Part shown: piece by piece, positions 39,363 to 48,157 of the stretch | Layout: each line of letters opens with the position of its first letter | Position numbering within the stretch: the stretch's first letter is position 1 | Source: Tritrichomonas foetus | Lineage: Eukaryota; Parabasalia; Tritrichomonadida; Tritrichomonadidae | DNA length: 48,157 bases | Direction of reading: 5' to 3' | Assembly: GCA_001839685.1 (NCBI GenBank) | Contig: MLAK01000646.1 | Coordinates: forward strand, 27,286-75,442 | Made by a program: the position numbers and the translations under genes | The notes under the pieces: generated by a model | Seen by the model: the letters and a program-made list of their open reading frames with translations, nothing else | What the model was told of the DNA's origin: nothing | Databases searched by the model: none

Positions 39363-41441
39363 ATGGAAGAATTTCGAAAGAATCAGTTTCCACAACTCGA
39401 TGATAAATTATATTTTGATTTTGCTGGAGCAATGCCAATTTGTAAAGCCCAGGTTGATCGATATAATTTTTTAATGAAAGATTGCATTCAAAATCCACAT
39501 TCTGCATCACAAATTAGCAGAACATCAAATGAAACAGCTAGGCTACGAAATGAATTACTAAAACATTTTAACACTTCACCTGATGAATATATTGTTGCTT
39601 TTTCACATAACACAACAACAGGAGCTCAAACAATTGCCAGTTTATTAAATTTAGATAATATTTCAAGTTTTCACTATTTGTTTGATAATCACAACTCAAT
39701 TATTGGCTTGGCAACACTTTTAAAAGGACGAAAACCAGAAATTGAAATAAAATGCATCAAAAATATTGAAAATGATTCAATTAATTCAAATGCTTTGTTT
39801 GCATTCCCTATGAATTCCAATTTTAATGGTAAAAAATATCCACTTGAGTGGATTGAATTAATTCAAAATCATGGAAGTTTTGTTCTTTTTGATGCTGCTT
39901 CAACTTGTTCACCAGATTTATCAAAATTCAAACCAGATTTTGTAGTTTTGTCACTTTTAAAACTTTTTGGTGCCCATGGAGGAGCTATTTTAATCAGAAG
40001 AGATAGAATTCATCTGTTTAATGACCCTTGTCCGGCTGGAGGTAATCTTTTGTATTTGTGTTCCAGAAATGATAAATTTAGAATGATGCCAAGTTTAAGT
40101 AAAAAACTTGAAGGAGGAACTCTTGCTTATACCGATTTAATGTTAGCTTTGACTGGATTGAAAACAAGGAGAGAATTTGGTAATGAAAGTTTTATTCAAA
40201 ATCATTTGAAGAATCTTTCTAAAATATTTTATGAAAAAATGGGCTCATTAAAACATTCAAACGGGAAAAATATTGTGGTTTTCTATCGAAACTCGCATGA
40301 AAATGAAATGAATGATTACCCAATTTTTTCATTTAATTTATTGAAAAATGATGGTTCTATTATTAATCATCATGAAATTCTATTTTCGTTAGCGACAAAT
40401 AATGTTGATATTCGCGCTGGAAGTCACTGTAATCCTGGTGCAACATTCACGAATTTGAATTGGAAGGAAGAAGAAGTTGTTGCATTTGGCGAAGATTCAA
40501 ACCAAAATAACAAATGTGTATCTTCACTTTGTTTAATTGGTGATCGTCCTGTGGCAACATTGCGTGTATCATTTGGCTATCCATCACTTGAAAAAGATAT
40601 TGAAAAGTTTGTTGATATCATTAAACGGTTTTTTGTTGACGGTGGGCCGAACAAAGATATTTTGAATAAAGAATTGGTTCTTCCAATGACACTAAAGCGA
40701 ATACTTGTGTCACCAATTATTGGATGTAGAGGATATGAGGTCACAGAATCCCATTTTGATCGATATGGATTAGAATTTGATAGAAGATGGAAACTTGTTG
40801 ATGATGATGGTAATTTAATCTCTACTCCACAATGTTTTGGAGTTGCCTCACTTGTTGCAAAAATTCTTGATGGAAAAGATTTATTATTGGATTATAATAA
40901 TGGTCAAGCAACAATCACTGTTCCAATTGCTAATTTTACTGAAAACAAAAATGCACCTGCAAATGTGAAAAAATATGGAACAGTTTATTCATCTGAAGTA
41001 TCAATGTTTCTCAATGAAACAATTGGTAGATATGCCTATTTAGTGAAATTGTCACAAAATCAACTCGGTAAATTTCCGTTTTCAGGTGTAACTGAAGAAA
41101 GTTGTAATTCTTTATTCCCTCAATTTGATGTTGAAAGATGGCATGCAAACTTTGTTTTCAGTGGTGCTCCAGCATTCAGTGAAGAAGGAAGACGACTTAA
41201 AAACATGAGTCTGGGAAATTGGAATATTTCTTTATGGAGATGGAGAGTTGTTTGTATGACATCTTCTGTGATTCCTGGATTTGAAGAAGTTGGAAGGGAA
41301 GAAGTGAGAAAACTTGCCGAAACTCGAAGCTTTTATGGAATGACACCATTTGGAATGCTTTTTGGTCTGAATTGTGATGAAACACCATTCGAAAAATGCG
41401 TTCTAAAGGTTGGTGACACTTTGAAAGGTGAACTTGCTTAA
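39363..41441 (+). CDS. Molybdenum-cofactor-sulfurase-like protein (NifS-like plus MOSC)
   Basis: 692 residues, ATG at 39363. Residues 1-430 are a class V aminotransferase (NifS-like) domain: LYFDFAGAMP at the start, SHNTTTGAQT, FDAAS (Asp177, cofactor-ring contact) and SLLKLFGAHGG with Lys200 as the likely PLP Schiff base. The family's RTGCFCNxGAC block is changed to RAGSHCNPGAT (351-361), so two of its three cysteines are missing. From about 440 a MOSC N-terminal domain (SPIIGCRGYEVTESHFDRYG, LEFDRRW) leads to a MOSC domain (NFVFSGAPAFSEEG, WRWRVVCMTSS). True sulfurases put the terminal sulfur on Moco for xanthine dehydrogenase and aldehyde oxidase; with altered cysteines and no known client enzyme here, the actual reaction is open. 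Confidence 0.85.
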   Translation: MEEFRKNQFPQLDDKLYFDFAGAMPICKAQVDRYNFLMKDCIQNPHSASQISRTSNETARLRNELLKHFNTSPDEYIVAFSHNTTTGAQTIASLLNLDNISSFHYLFDNHNSIIGLATLLKGRKPEIEIKCIKNIENDSINSNALFAFPMNSNFNGKKYPLEWIELIQNHGSFVLFDAASTCSPDLSKFKPDFVVLSLLKLFGAHGGAILIRRDRIHLFNDPCPAGGNLLYLCSRNDKFRMMPSLSKKLEGGTLAYTDLMLALTGLKTRREFGNESFIQNHLKNLSKIFYEKMGSLKHSNGKNIVVFYRNSHENEMNDYPIFSFNLLKNDGSIINHHEILFSLATNNVDIRAGSHCNPGATFTNLNWKEEEVVAFGEDSNQNNKCVSSLCLIGDRPVATLRVSFGYPSLEKDIEKFVDIIKRFFVDGGPNKDILNKELVLPMTLKRILVSPIIGCRGYEVTESHFDRYGLEFDRRWKLVDDDGNLISTPQCFGVASLVAKILDGKDLLLDYNNGQATITVPIANFTENKNAPANVKKYGTVYSSEVSMFLNETIGRYAYLVKLSQNQLGKFPFSGVTEESCNSLFPQFDVERWHANFVFSGAPAFSEEGRRLKNMSLGNWNISLWRWRVVCMTSSVIPGFEEVGREEVRKLAETRSFYGMTPFGMLFGLNCDETPFEKCVLKVGDTLKGELA

Positions 41442-41633
41442 ATCAATCACCAACATTCATCGAATATATATGTTTAACCATTCTTTTAATGCTATTTTAT
41501 AGTATTTATATTAAAATGCTTTATGATCATTTAAATTTTACTTTAATAATATAAATATAGAAATTTATTAAGTTTACAAATGTCACTGAAGAATACGAAT
41601 TAGAAAAATTTCAGATTCGGTGAAATAATATAG

Positions 41634-42971
41634 TTATTGTTTAAATTGTTTTTGGAATTTATAAACTTCGTTCAACGCCGTTCCAACACTTTCAGTTGGT
41701 GGAATGTTTGTCAACATGAATTTCATCGACTCGCCCATGATTTTGGCATCTTCATGCGGAATCACTCGTGATGAATATCTCAATAAATTGACAACATCAT
41801 TTTTACCATTACCTTTTCTTCCATAGCTCAACAAAACTAGCTCAGGATCAGTTTTCATAGCAGACATTTTCAATGACATCCAAACGTCTTTTACTGGAGG
41901 CTTCACTTGAAGAAGTCCAACATTTGATAAAATTACAGTAGAAATCGGTGTTTTTTCAAGATTGATTGAATCACATGCTTTTCCATTATCCATTGAATAA
42001 ATAGCATCCATCAAACCATCATTTTGCTTTTGCTTGCTGAAATTTTTCCTTATTGCCTCATAAAATTCATTCAAAGTCATATCAAGCGAGAAATTTTGTG
42101 CACCTAATACAACTAAAGTAAAGAAATTTCCCACTTCAAACATATTCACATTTCTCGGTAAAAATTGCCTCATATCTACACAAACTGAACATCCAAAAAC
42201 ACAATCACTTGTATCAATACCATCTTTTCTTATGTTATTCATAATGTTTCCATCATTTATAATGTTATTTTTCTTATTTAGAATATTTATTGCATTTGTT
42301 GCTAGCATGATTGAACCCATATTATTTTCTGTTAGTTTTTCACATTTTTGGGTTTTTTTATTATAACATTGGAATTTTTCAACATTTTCAATAAAAGTGA
42401 AATAGCTTGCTTTTGTTGAAGGATCAAAATTCTGAACTGGTTCTTGATTCCATTTATAGAATGTAACTGTTTGATTTAAATCTTCATTAACGTTCTTGAA
42501 ATTTGGATTTAATCTTCTTTCTTCAATTTCTTTACTGAAAAAATCATTGAATGTTTTCGGAAATGAAATAATTTCATTCGAATCAACTTTTTCATCTTCA
42601 TAAAGTGATTTTAGGTATGTAGATAGTGCACCACCATCAGTCACAGAATGACTAGAATTGATAACAATAAATCTATCATTTGCACTAACGATAGACATTG
42701 TTTCTTTAAAATCAAAATGTTGTGTCTCAGCCCACTCTACAGCTTCTCTTACATTTTTAACATAATCAGGAATACGCTGAATTGGATATGATTCTTTTGA
42801 TAATATTAAATTGTCACTATCTCTTTTTAATCTTAATCCTATTACTTTCTTTTGTAGTTTATTTAGTGATGGAACTATGTCTTTTGGATCAAGTTCCACT
42901 GCAAGCTGAACAAGCTCTTTGGTATTAATAAAAGCTTTTTCGAAACCAGTGAAAGGTCTTGAAAGAGACAT
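41634..42971 (-). CDS. Condensation/alcohol-acetyltransferase-type acyltransferase
   Basis: 445 residues from the ATG at 42971 (one GTG codon is open before it). The protein has the two-lobed layout of CoA-dependent acyltransferases. The active-site motif HHxxxDG appears as INSSHSVTDGGAL: the second, catalytic histidine, the Asp and the Gly are present, the first histidine is Ser. The opening RPFTGFEKAF and a C-terminal lobe with ISTVILSNVG resemble alcohol O-acetyltransferases and stand-alone condensation domains. It probably transfers an acyl group to a small alcohol or lipid; the substrate is unknown. It is convergent with the MOSC protein gene and has its own promoter region, so the two are not co-transcribed. 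Confidence 0.75.
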   Translation of the reverse strand: MSLSRPFTGFEKAFINTKELVQLAVELDPKDIVPSLNKLQKKVIGLRLKRDSDNLILSKESYPIQRIPDYVKNVREAVEWAETQHFDFKETMSIVSANDRFIVINSSHSVTDGGALSTYLKSLYEDEKVDSNEIISFPKTFNDFFSKEIEERRLNPNFKNVNEDLNQTVTFYKWNQEPVQNFDPSTKASYFTFIENVEKFQCYNKKTQKCEKLTENNMGSIMLATNAINILNKKNNIINDGNIMNNIRKDGIDTSDCVFGCSVCVDMRQFLPRNVNMFEVGNFFTLVVLGAQNFSLDMTLNEFYEAIRKNFSKQKQNDGLMDAIYSMDNGKACDSINLEKTPISTVILSNVGLLQVKPPVKDVWMSLKMSAMKTDPELVLLSYGRKGNGKNDVVNLLRYSSRVIPHEDAKIMGESMKFMLTNIPPTESVGTALNEVYKFQKQFKQ

Positions 42972-43333
42972 CACAGAAAAAAATAAAACATATCACATAT
43001 CACAACTTTTTCATTATTCATATGGTCATGTTAAACAATTATTCCAAGAAGTTAACCCATGGTGAAGTGATTCTCTCAAAAAATATCGTATATAAACTAC
43101 TCACATTCCCATTAGAAGGTTAACATATTTTTTGTTAACAATTCAGATCAATAATTCAAAAAAACGAAATTGAAAGCTTCAATAACAGTAAAATTTTCGT
43201 TAATTGAAAAAGTTTTTATTAATTGGTTGAATATTCTTAAAAAGTAGACGATGATGAACAATTTATGAAAAAGTTAACATTTTCAATATAAATCGATCAA
43301 ACACAAAAAGAAGTAAAATAGTTTTCCCAATTC
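42972..43333. other. Divergent promoter region
   Basis: 362 bp between the starts of the acyltransferase (minus) and the ArfGAP (plus), so it should carry both promoters. AT-rich, with no distinct motif recognised. Confidence 0.5.
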
Positions 43334-45451
43334 ATGTCTGTTGATCATAAAAAGCGCGTTTTAACACTCATGAAGCTTCCAGAAAACAGCAGATGTGCAG
43401 ATTGTCATGCGAAAGATCCAAGATGGGCATCATCAAAATTGGGAATATTTATATGCATTAATTGCAGCGGAATCCACCGCGGACTCGGCACACACATTAG
43501 CTTTGTTCGAAGCTGCACTTTGGACAGTTGGAAGGAAGAAGAGGCCGCAATGATGGAAAAAGTTGGAAATGCCAAAGGAAACGCGTTTTGGGAAGCTAAT
43601 TTGCCGCCTGATTATCAGAGACCGCATACGGACGATAGAGATGGAATGACTCGCTTCATCCGGCAAAAGTATGAATTCATGAAATGGATAGATCCAAGCA
43701 TGCAGCCTCCGCATCTTCCAGATGGTGTTTTTCTGAACAACAATACAAACACTGACACAAACGTGTACAGTTTTCAAGATAGTTTTGGTTCCAGCACACA
43801 AAATAATGCCACTGATGGGCAAAATCCAAACGAAGGCCAAAAAAGACGCAGAAAGAAGAAGAAGGTTGACCACACAAATATTGATTATAATCAATCAAAT
43901 GGATTTAAAGAAACGAATCCAGACAATACTTCTGTGAATGAAAAATGGAAAAATGAAGGATTTCAAAAGGAATATCCAAATAGCGAACTTCAGAAAATGA
44001 TGAGAAATTCTGAAAGTGGTGGTCGTCCTAACTATAGTGAGGATAATGGAAGATATATTGCAAAACATGAATTTACTGAAGCTAAAGCGAAACTGAAAGA
44101 CAATCGAGGATGGTTCGGTCAGCCAAAGAGACTTCCTCCACAGCAAGCTCATGACTCAAATGGATCACAATATGTTCAACGACAGGAAGCTCCATCAAAT
44201 GATTCACTCGTTAACTCTGAAAGTAATAATGATAGTCCTAATGGTGAAACAAACAATGAAATTATTTTTGATCCATTCACTGGAAAGCCACTCAACCAGA
44301 ACAACAATGAAGAAGATAGCGAAGTCGAAAGTGAATCAACATTAAAAGATAAACTTCGCGGACTTTGGCACACAGGATTAGGAATGCTTAAAAAGAGATC
44401 CAAAAAAAGCGACTCGACAAATAATTTTAAACCAAGATTGCCACAGGCTGGGGGGTCAGACCCTCTTGGTGAACCTGCAAGGCCTCGATTCGACACATTT
44501 GAAATTCGAAATCGATTACCAAATAATATTTCAAATAGCCAAGATGTCTTCAAAATATCGAATCAAACTTCAAATAGATCTGACAGTATGAATAATCATG
44601 AAACGAAAAATATTACAAATCAGTATAAAAATGATATGAATCAGAAAATTGAAGCTTCTATCCAACAGAAACACGCTGGAAGTAGTGGTGGTGGCGTTTT
44701 TGATTTACTTGGTGAAGATGAGGTAGTTGATGACGATGATAATCAGATTGGAAATGATGATCAAGACACGAAAGAAGAAGCTAATCTTGAAGAACAGCAG
44801 CGTTGGCGTGAGGAGGCTGCCACAATGGTACCAAAATCTGGAAATCCCTTCTTGCCTGCTGTAGCAAATGCAGGTAATCCATTTTCCTCATCATCATCAG
44901 CTGCCCCAACAGAGCAGCAAAATAGTGGTGAACTCCTGGATCTCGATTTTGGAGAATCTATTCACGAAGAAATGAAAAAAACTTCCAATGATTTATTTGA
45001 TCTTGATATTTCAAATCAACCACCTCAGCAGCCAAGTGGAAGCACTTTAAGCACTCCACAGCCACAGAATGATCTCTTTGATTTTTCTGCTCCAATAAAC
45101 ACTTTAGCGTCGAATGGTCAAGTGAATGAACAAAAAGGAGGATCATTTTCGAATGATCTTTTTGACCTTTCTGTACCTCCTCCGACTGAACCTCGCCAAT
45201 TACAACAACAAGACTCTTCTTTTTCATCGAGCCTTACTAACACTGGACGCCAAGAGCATGAATCATCTTCACCCATTCTAAACGTGAATGTTGATTTCAA
45301 TGTTGGCATGAATGGCAAAATATTTGGCAGTCACAATTTTTCGTCTGCCACTCAAAATGTAGGCCATACTTATACTCAAAATAGCCAAACTTTGCCTCGC
45401 CCACAAAAAAGCAAAAATGATGATCCATTTTCAAGCATTGATCCTTTTTGA
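43334..45451 (+). CDS. ArfGAP protein with clathrin/adaptor-binding motifs
   Basis: 705 residues, ATG at 43334. Residues 1-125 are an ArfGAP domain: zinc ligands C21, C24, C41 and C44 (CX2CX16CX2C), then [12 protein letters not shown] with the arginine finger R49. Arf GAPs end the GTP cycle of Arf proteins on coated membranes. The long C-terminal part is disordered and carries clathrin-box and adaptor-type motifs in a row: LLDLDFG, DLFDLDI, DLFDFSA, DLFDLSV, NPF in two places and a final [10 protein letters not shown]. This layout resembles SMAP/AGFG-type GAPs that work with clathrin coats. A basic stretch (KRRRKKKK) at about residue 175 may bind membrane or act as a nuclear signal. No membrane segment. 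Confidence 0.93.
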   Translation: MSVDHKKRVLTLMKLPENSRCADCHAKDPRWASSKLGIFICINCSGIHRGLGTHISFVRSCTLDSWKEEEAAMMEKVGNAKGNAFWEANLPPDYQRPHTDDRDGMTRFIRQKYEFMKWIDPSMQPPHLPDGVFLNNNTNTDTNVYSFQDSFGSSTQNNATDGQNPNEGQKRRRKKKKVDHTNIDYNQSNGFKETNPDNTSVNEKWKNEGFQKEYPNSELQKMMRNSESGGRPNYSEDNGRYIAKHEFTEAKAKLKDNRGWFGQPKRLPPQQAHDSNGSQYVQRQEAPSNDSLVNSESNNDSPNGETNNEIIFDPFTGKPLNQNNNEEDSEVESESTLKDKLRGLWHTGLGMLKKRSKKSDSTNNFKPRLPQAGGSDPLGEPARPRFDTFEIRNRLPNNISNSQDVFKISNQTSNRSDSMNNHETKNITNQYKNDMNQKIEASIQQKHAGSSGGGVFDLLGEDEVVDDDDNQIGNDDQDTKEEANLEEQQRWREEAATMVPKSGNPFLPAVANAGNPFSSSSSAAPTEQQNSGELLDLDFGESIHEEMKKTSNDLFDLDISNQPPQQPSGSTLSTPQPQNDLFDFSAPINTLASNGQVNEQKGGSFSNDLFDLSVPPPTEPRQLQQQDSSFSSSLTNTGRQEHESSSPILNVNVDFNVGMNGKIFGSHNFSSATQNVGHTYTQNSQTLPRPQKSKNDDPFSSIDPF

Positions 45452-45816
45452 ATTATTGACGATTTTTAATTTTCATTTTACATGAAGATTCAATTACTGA
45501 TAACTGCTGCCATATTTGTATGTAATCTGTCAAAAAGTGGATGTTTGAGCAAAATTCAAACACTATGCTTTTAAAATTTACGACACCTTTTTTTTTCGGT
45601 TATAATTGATCTGTGTCATAGTATTACTGGATGGAACTATATACAAGTTCAAGTATAATAAATCTGAATTTAGTGGCAGAATAACATCAGCAGGAAATTA
45701 TGGTTTTCGATTTTTAACGTTTCATTAAACATGTCAAATCATCTTCACATCATTTTACTTGTGGTTTCTATAATCCACTCTTAAATTCAAGCAGATAAGA
45801 ATAACAAAGCAAAAAT
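45452..45816. other. Intergenic spacer
   Basis: AT-rich, between two plus-strand genes, with no feature seen. Confidence 0.4.
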
Positions 45817-46575
45817 ATGAGTACTCCTCTTTATAAAATTCACCCTCCACTGAACAATTTCCAAATTATGAAAGATCATTCCCTTCAACCAAATATCAAA
45901 CATCAAGAGATTAAAGGTACTCAATTAAACACCTATGCATTTTTTAATTGGGATCAAATATTGAATCGATGTAACAATTTTCGAGAAAATGATTTCATGG
46001 GCCAATCAAATGTTTCTCACAAGAATAATACAAATGTATCTAATCAACTCCCCATAAGCAAACAACAAGTAACTATTTTGATTAGACCTTTTAATCAGAC
46101 AAAACAACATGAAAATATAACAGAAAAAAATCGATTTGAAAAATCTATATGTGTAGAAGATTCAGATGAAAAAACTATCTTAAAAAAAAAGAAAGGTATT
46201 CGACAAAAAAAATATGGATCAGGTGATGAAGCAAAAAACATCAAAACAAGATTAAATGGTTTTGAAAGTACTAAATCAGAAGCATATTCAGCATTAACAA
46301 GTCATTTTGGGAAATCCTTAAGATTATTTGAATTAATTGGAATAGTGAATTCCCTTCATAAATATTATGAAATAAAACCATTTTTATTAAGTCAAGAAGA
46401 AGTAATAAATTATGTTCCAGTAACTCTTCCGAAAGTGACTCGTGATGAACGAAGAAGTTTTCCTTTAATGGTGAAATATATTGAAGATAACAAAGACAAA
46501 ATAATTCCAATTTTACCTTTTATAAATTTGTGTGATAAGAAAGGGGATATTATAGTCCCAGAAGACATCGTATAA
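45817..46575 (+). CDS. Unrecognised basic protein, possibly nuclear
   Basis: 252 residues, ATG at 45817. The N-terminal half is polar and probably disordered (many Asn, Gln, Lys). A basic cluster (LKKKKGIRQKKYG, about residues 125-137) would serve as a nuclear localisation or nucleic-acid-binding signal. The last 100 residues look like a compact helical domain: SEAYSALTSHFGKSLRLFEL, IGIVNSLHKYYEI, then RRSFPLMVKYIEDNKDKIIP and PFINLCDKKGDII. I cannot place the domain. A DNA-binding role, such as a winged-helix type seen in trichomonad initiator-binding proteins, is a guess from composition only. Confidence 0.65.
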   Translation: MSTPLYKIHPPLNNFQIMKDHSLQPNIKHQEIKGTQLNTYAFFNWDQILNRCNNFRENDFMGQSNVSHKNNTNVSNQLPISKQQVTILIRPFNQTKQHENITEKNRFEKSICVEDSDEKTILKKKKGIRQKKYGSGDEAKNIKTRLNGFESTKSEAYSALTSHFGKSLRLFELIGIVNSLHKYYEIKPFLLSQEEVINYVPVTLPKVTRDERRSFPLMVKYIEDNKDKIIPILPFINLCDKKGDIIVPEDIV

Positions 46576-47659
46576 ATTGACAAGAATGTTTTTATTATAT
46601 TTTGTCTTAATAAAAGTGTTTTTTTAGACTATTCAATCATTAAACAACTCACAAAGTTCAGTTTTTAATCCTTCAATTCGTCATGAATAAATACCAAAAA
46701 GTTTTGTATAAAAATATTAAATAACAAACTAATTATAAACCATTAAAAAAGAGAGAGAGATTCGTTTATTTAAGCAATCAAAGGAGGGAAAATAATTGAT
46801 CCAAACTTTGGATTCCAAAGGAACAATTTTCATATATCATTTTTTGAGCTAATTGCTTATTTTTACATCCATAAACATCAATTTTTTCAAATTTGGCGAG
46901 GCTTTATATACTCCTTTGTCTTTTTTTTTTTTTTTTTTTTTATTGTTTGTTTGTTTATTTGGTTATAATTTTTTACACTTGTGGGTCACGAGTCGTGCCG
47001 GAATCAAAATTGAATCAAATGAATTGTCATCAAATTGTGATTTCAGCTGATATTGGTTTATACGGCTTATAAGCACCCATTTGAAATGTTTTCTAACTGA
47101 CTATGACACAATCTCAATTTATCATGCAAATTCAAATGCAATTCTGTGATCAATTTTTTTTTCCTTCAAAAATGCATTTTTCAGGTGCCCCATAGTTATC
47201 ATAATTTATTATATCAATGATATTGGAAATAATAAAGGCATGAGCGTGAAAATTGAGAGAAGAAATATGCTTGAAAATACAACAGTTATTTTAACTTTTT
47301 GAATTTATCAAACTCCATTTGTTAGAAAACAAAATCGTCATCATTCAAATCATCATTCAACTCACTTCATGAAAATGATCGAATGTAAGACGAGATTAAG
47401 AAAAACAGAATCCATGGATAAAGTAATTTCGTCCTTCAAACTTTTTGATAAGACCTAATTTCAAAGAAATGAAAAGAATTGTATTGAAAAATATATTGAG
47501 TGTGATATCGAACAATTGAACAAAAGTACACAACCTGGAAATACGTTTATTTTCATTAAATAAACTGAACTTTTTCGAATCTTGGAAACAACTTCCCGAC
47601 TCTCTGATGCTTAATTTACAGCAACGAATTTTTGCTGAATAGATCTCAACCAATAAAAA
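46576..47659. other. Gene-free stretch (1.1 kb) with a 21-base T tract
   Basis: T-run at 46921-46941. An open stretch through it (46853-47050) starts from a non-ATG codon and is not supported. No RNA gene was seen. Confidence 0.5.
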
Positions 47660-47989
47660 ATGCCAAAATTCGCTTTATTACTATTTTCGAAATTACACGT
47701 TATTTCTAAAATCTCCAGGCAGATGAAAGATTTAGCCCTTTCCACTAGATCAAAGAGTTACTCAAATATTTCTCTATATTATCCCTACTATGTGGACAAT
47801 TTTATCGAATTTATCTTGCAATACACCAATTTTATTGAATTTGAATTTTCCGAAAGATTGATGCTTAGATTTTTTTTCAAACTTTGCCAACATGCACAAT
47901 TTCGTCAGAATGTATTAACATCGATTTATAAAGCATTTTCGTCTTTTGGTTGTCGAGAATTACGTTCTCAAAAAAAATTCGATATTTGA
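47660..47989 (+). CDS. Possible small protein or gene remnant (109 residues)
   Basis: ATG-initiated ORF with helix-like, fairly varied sequence (KISRQMKDLALSTRSKSYSN, YYPYYVDNFIEFILQYTNF, FFKLCQHAQFRQNVLTSIYK). The composition is more protein-like than that of the nearby open stretches, but I recognise no family and there is no other support. It could be a remnant of a longer gene. Confidence 0.3.
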   Translation: MPKFALLLFSKLHVISKISRQMKDLALSTRSKSYSNISLYYPYYVDNFIEFILQYTNFIEFEFSERLMLRFFFKLCQHAQFRQNVLTSIYKAFSSFGCRELRSQKKFDI

Positions 47990-48157
47990 TCAAAATCTAA
48001 TGAACCAATTGTATTCAACTCACACAAAATCATGAACATTCTTATTAATAAAGAAGGAAATTGAATTTAATTCTGAAATTATTTGAGAATCTTATTTTTT
48101 GGGCATAATTTTTTTTTCTTTCTTAAAATCCTTTTGAAGGAGCTTATCCATGTAAAT

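Noticed and set aside
46853..47050. 65-codon open stretch with an apparent membrane segment.
   Set aside because: It has no ATG start and the membrane-like part is a translated T-run.

Overview
The window reads as a piece of a trichomonad (parabasalid) nuclear genome, most likely a Tritrichomonas- or Trichomonas-type organism. This is inferred from four things. The DNA is very AT-rich. The genes are single uninterrupted ORFs, with no introns seen. The protein content is typical of the group: divergent kinases, Sel1-repeat proteins, a kinase/Sel1/UBR-box architecture and a DUF3447-like ankyrin protein. Some genes also have TCAYW (initiator-like) sites just upstream of their ATG. No tRNA, rRNA or CRISPR was found.

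Left part (1-17.7 kb): the window opens inside a mobile-type element (1-1010) that ends 27 bp before the ATG of a type I membrane protein gene. An IFRD-family gene follows, then a second, related 1.1 kb element (4169-5278) with perfect 9-bp target duplications, then eIF5. After these come an unrecognised acidic-tailed protein, an ABHD-type alpha/beta hydrolase, a Sel1-repeat protein and, on the minus strand, a kinase/Sel1/UBR-box gene broken into three overlapping reading frames.

Middle (17.7-31 kb): a CAMK-like kinase, a decayed ankyrin gene, a decayed kinase, a large kinase with two asparagine-rich insertions, a Q/N-rich minus-strand ORF, and a complete second copy of the first element (27857-28952), inverted relative to the copy at 1-1010 and 99.4% identical to it. 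A third full kinase follows, with a DWG motif and a tandem-repeat insertion in its activation loop.

Right part (31-48 kb): a PP2A B56-type regulatory subunit, a decayed gene fragment that may derive from a surface protein, a ubiquitin-specific protease, an orphan N-terminal fragment that resembles axonemal dynein intermediate chain, a molybdenum-cofactor-sulfurase-like protein, a condensation-type acyltransferase, an ArfGAP with repeated clathrin/adaptor-type motifs, and an unrecognised basic protein.

The genes do not form an operon or one pathway. They are a housekeeping and signalling mixture (translation, phosphorylation, ubiquitin, vesicle traffic) set among decayed family members and small inverted-repeat elements. 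The most interesting signal is the element family: 14-bp terminal inverted repeats with a GTATAC core, 8-9 bp target duplications, an asymmetric subterminal TTCGTACGTTAAG block, and two insertions close upstream of start codons.
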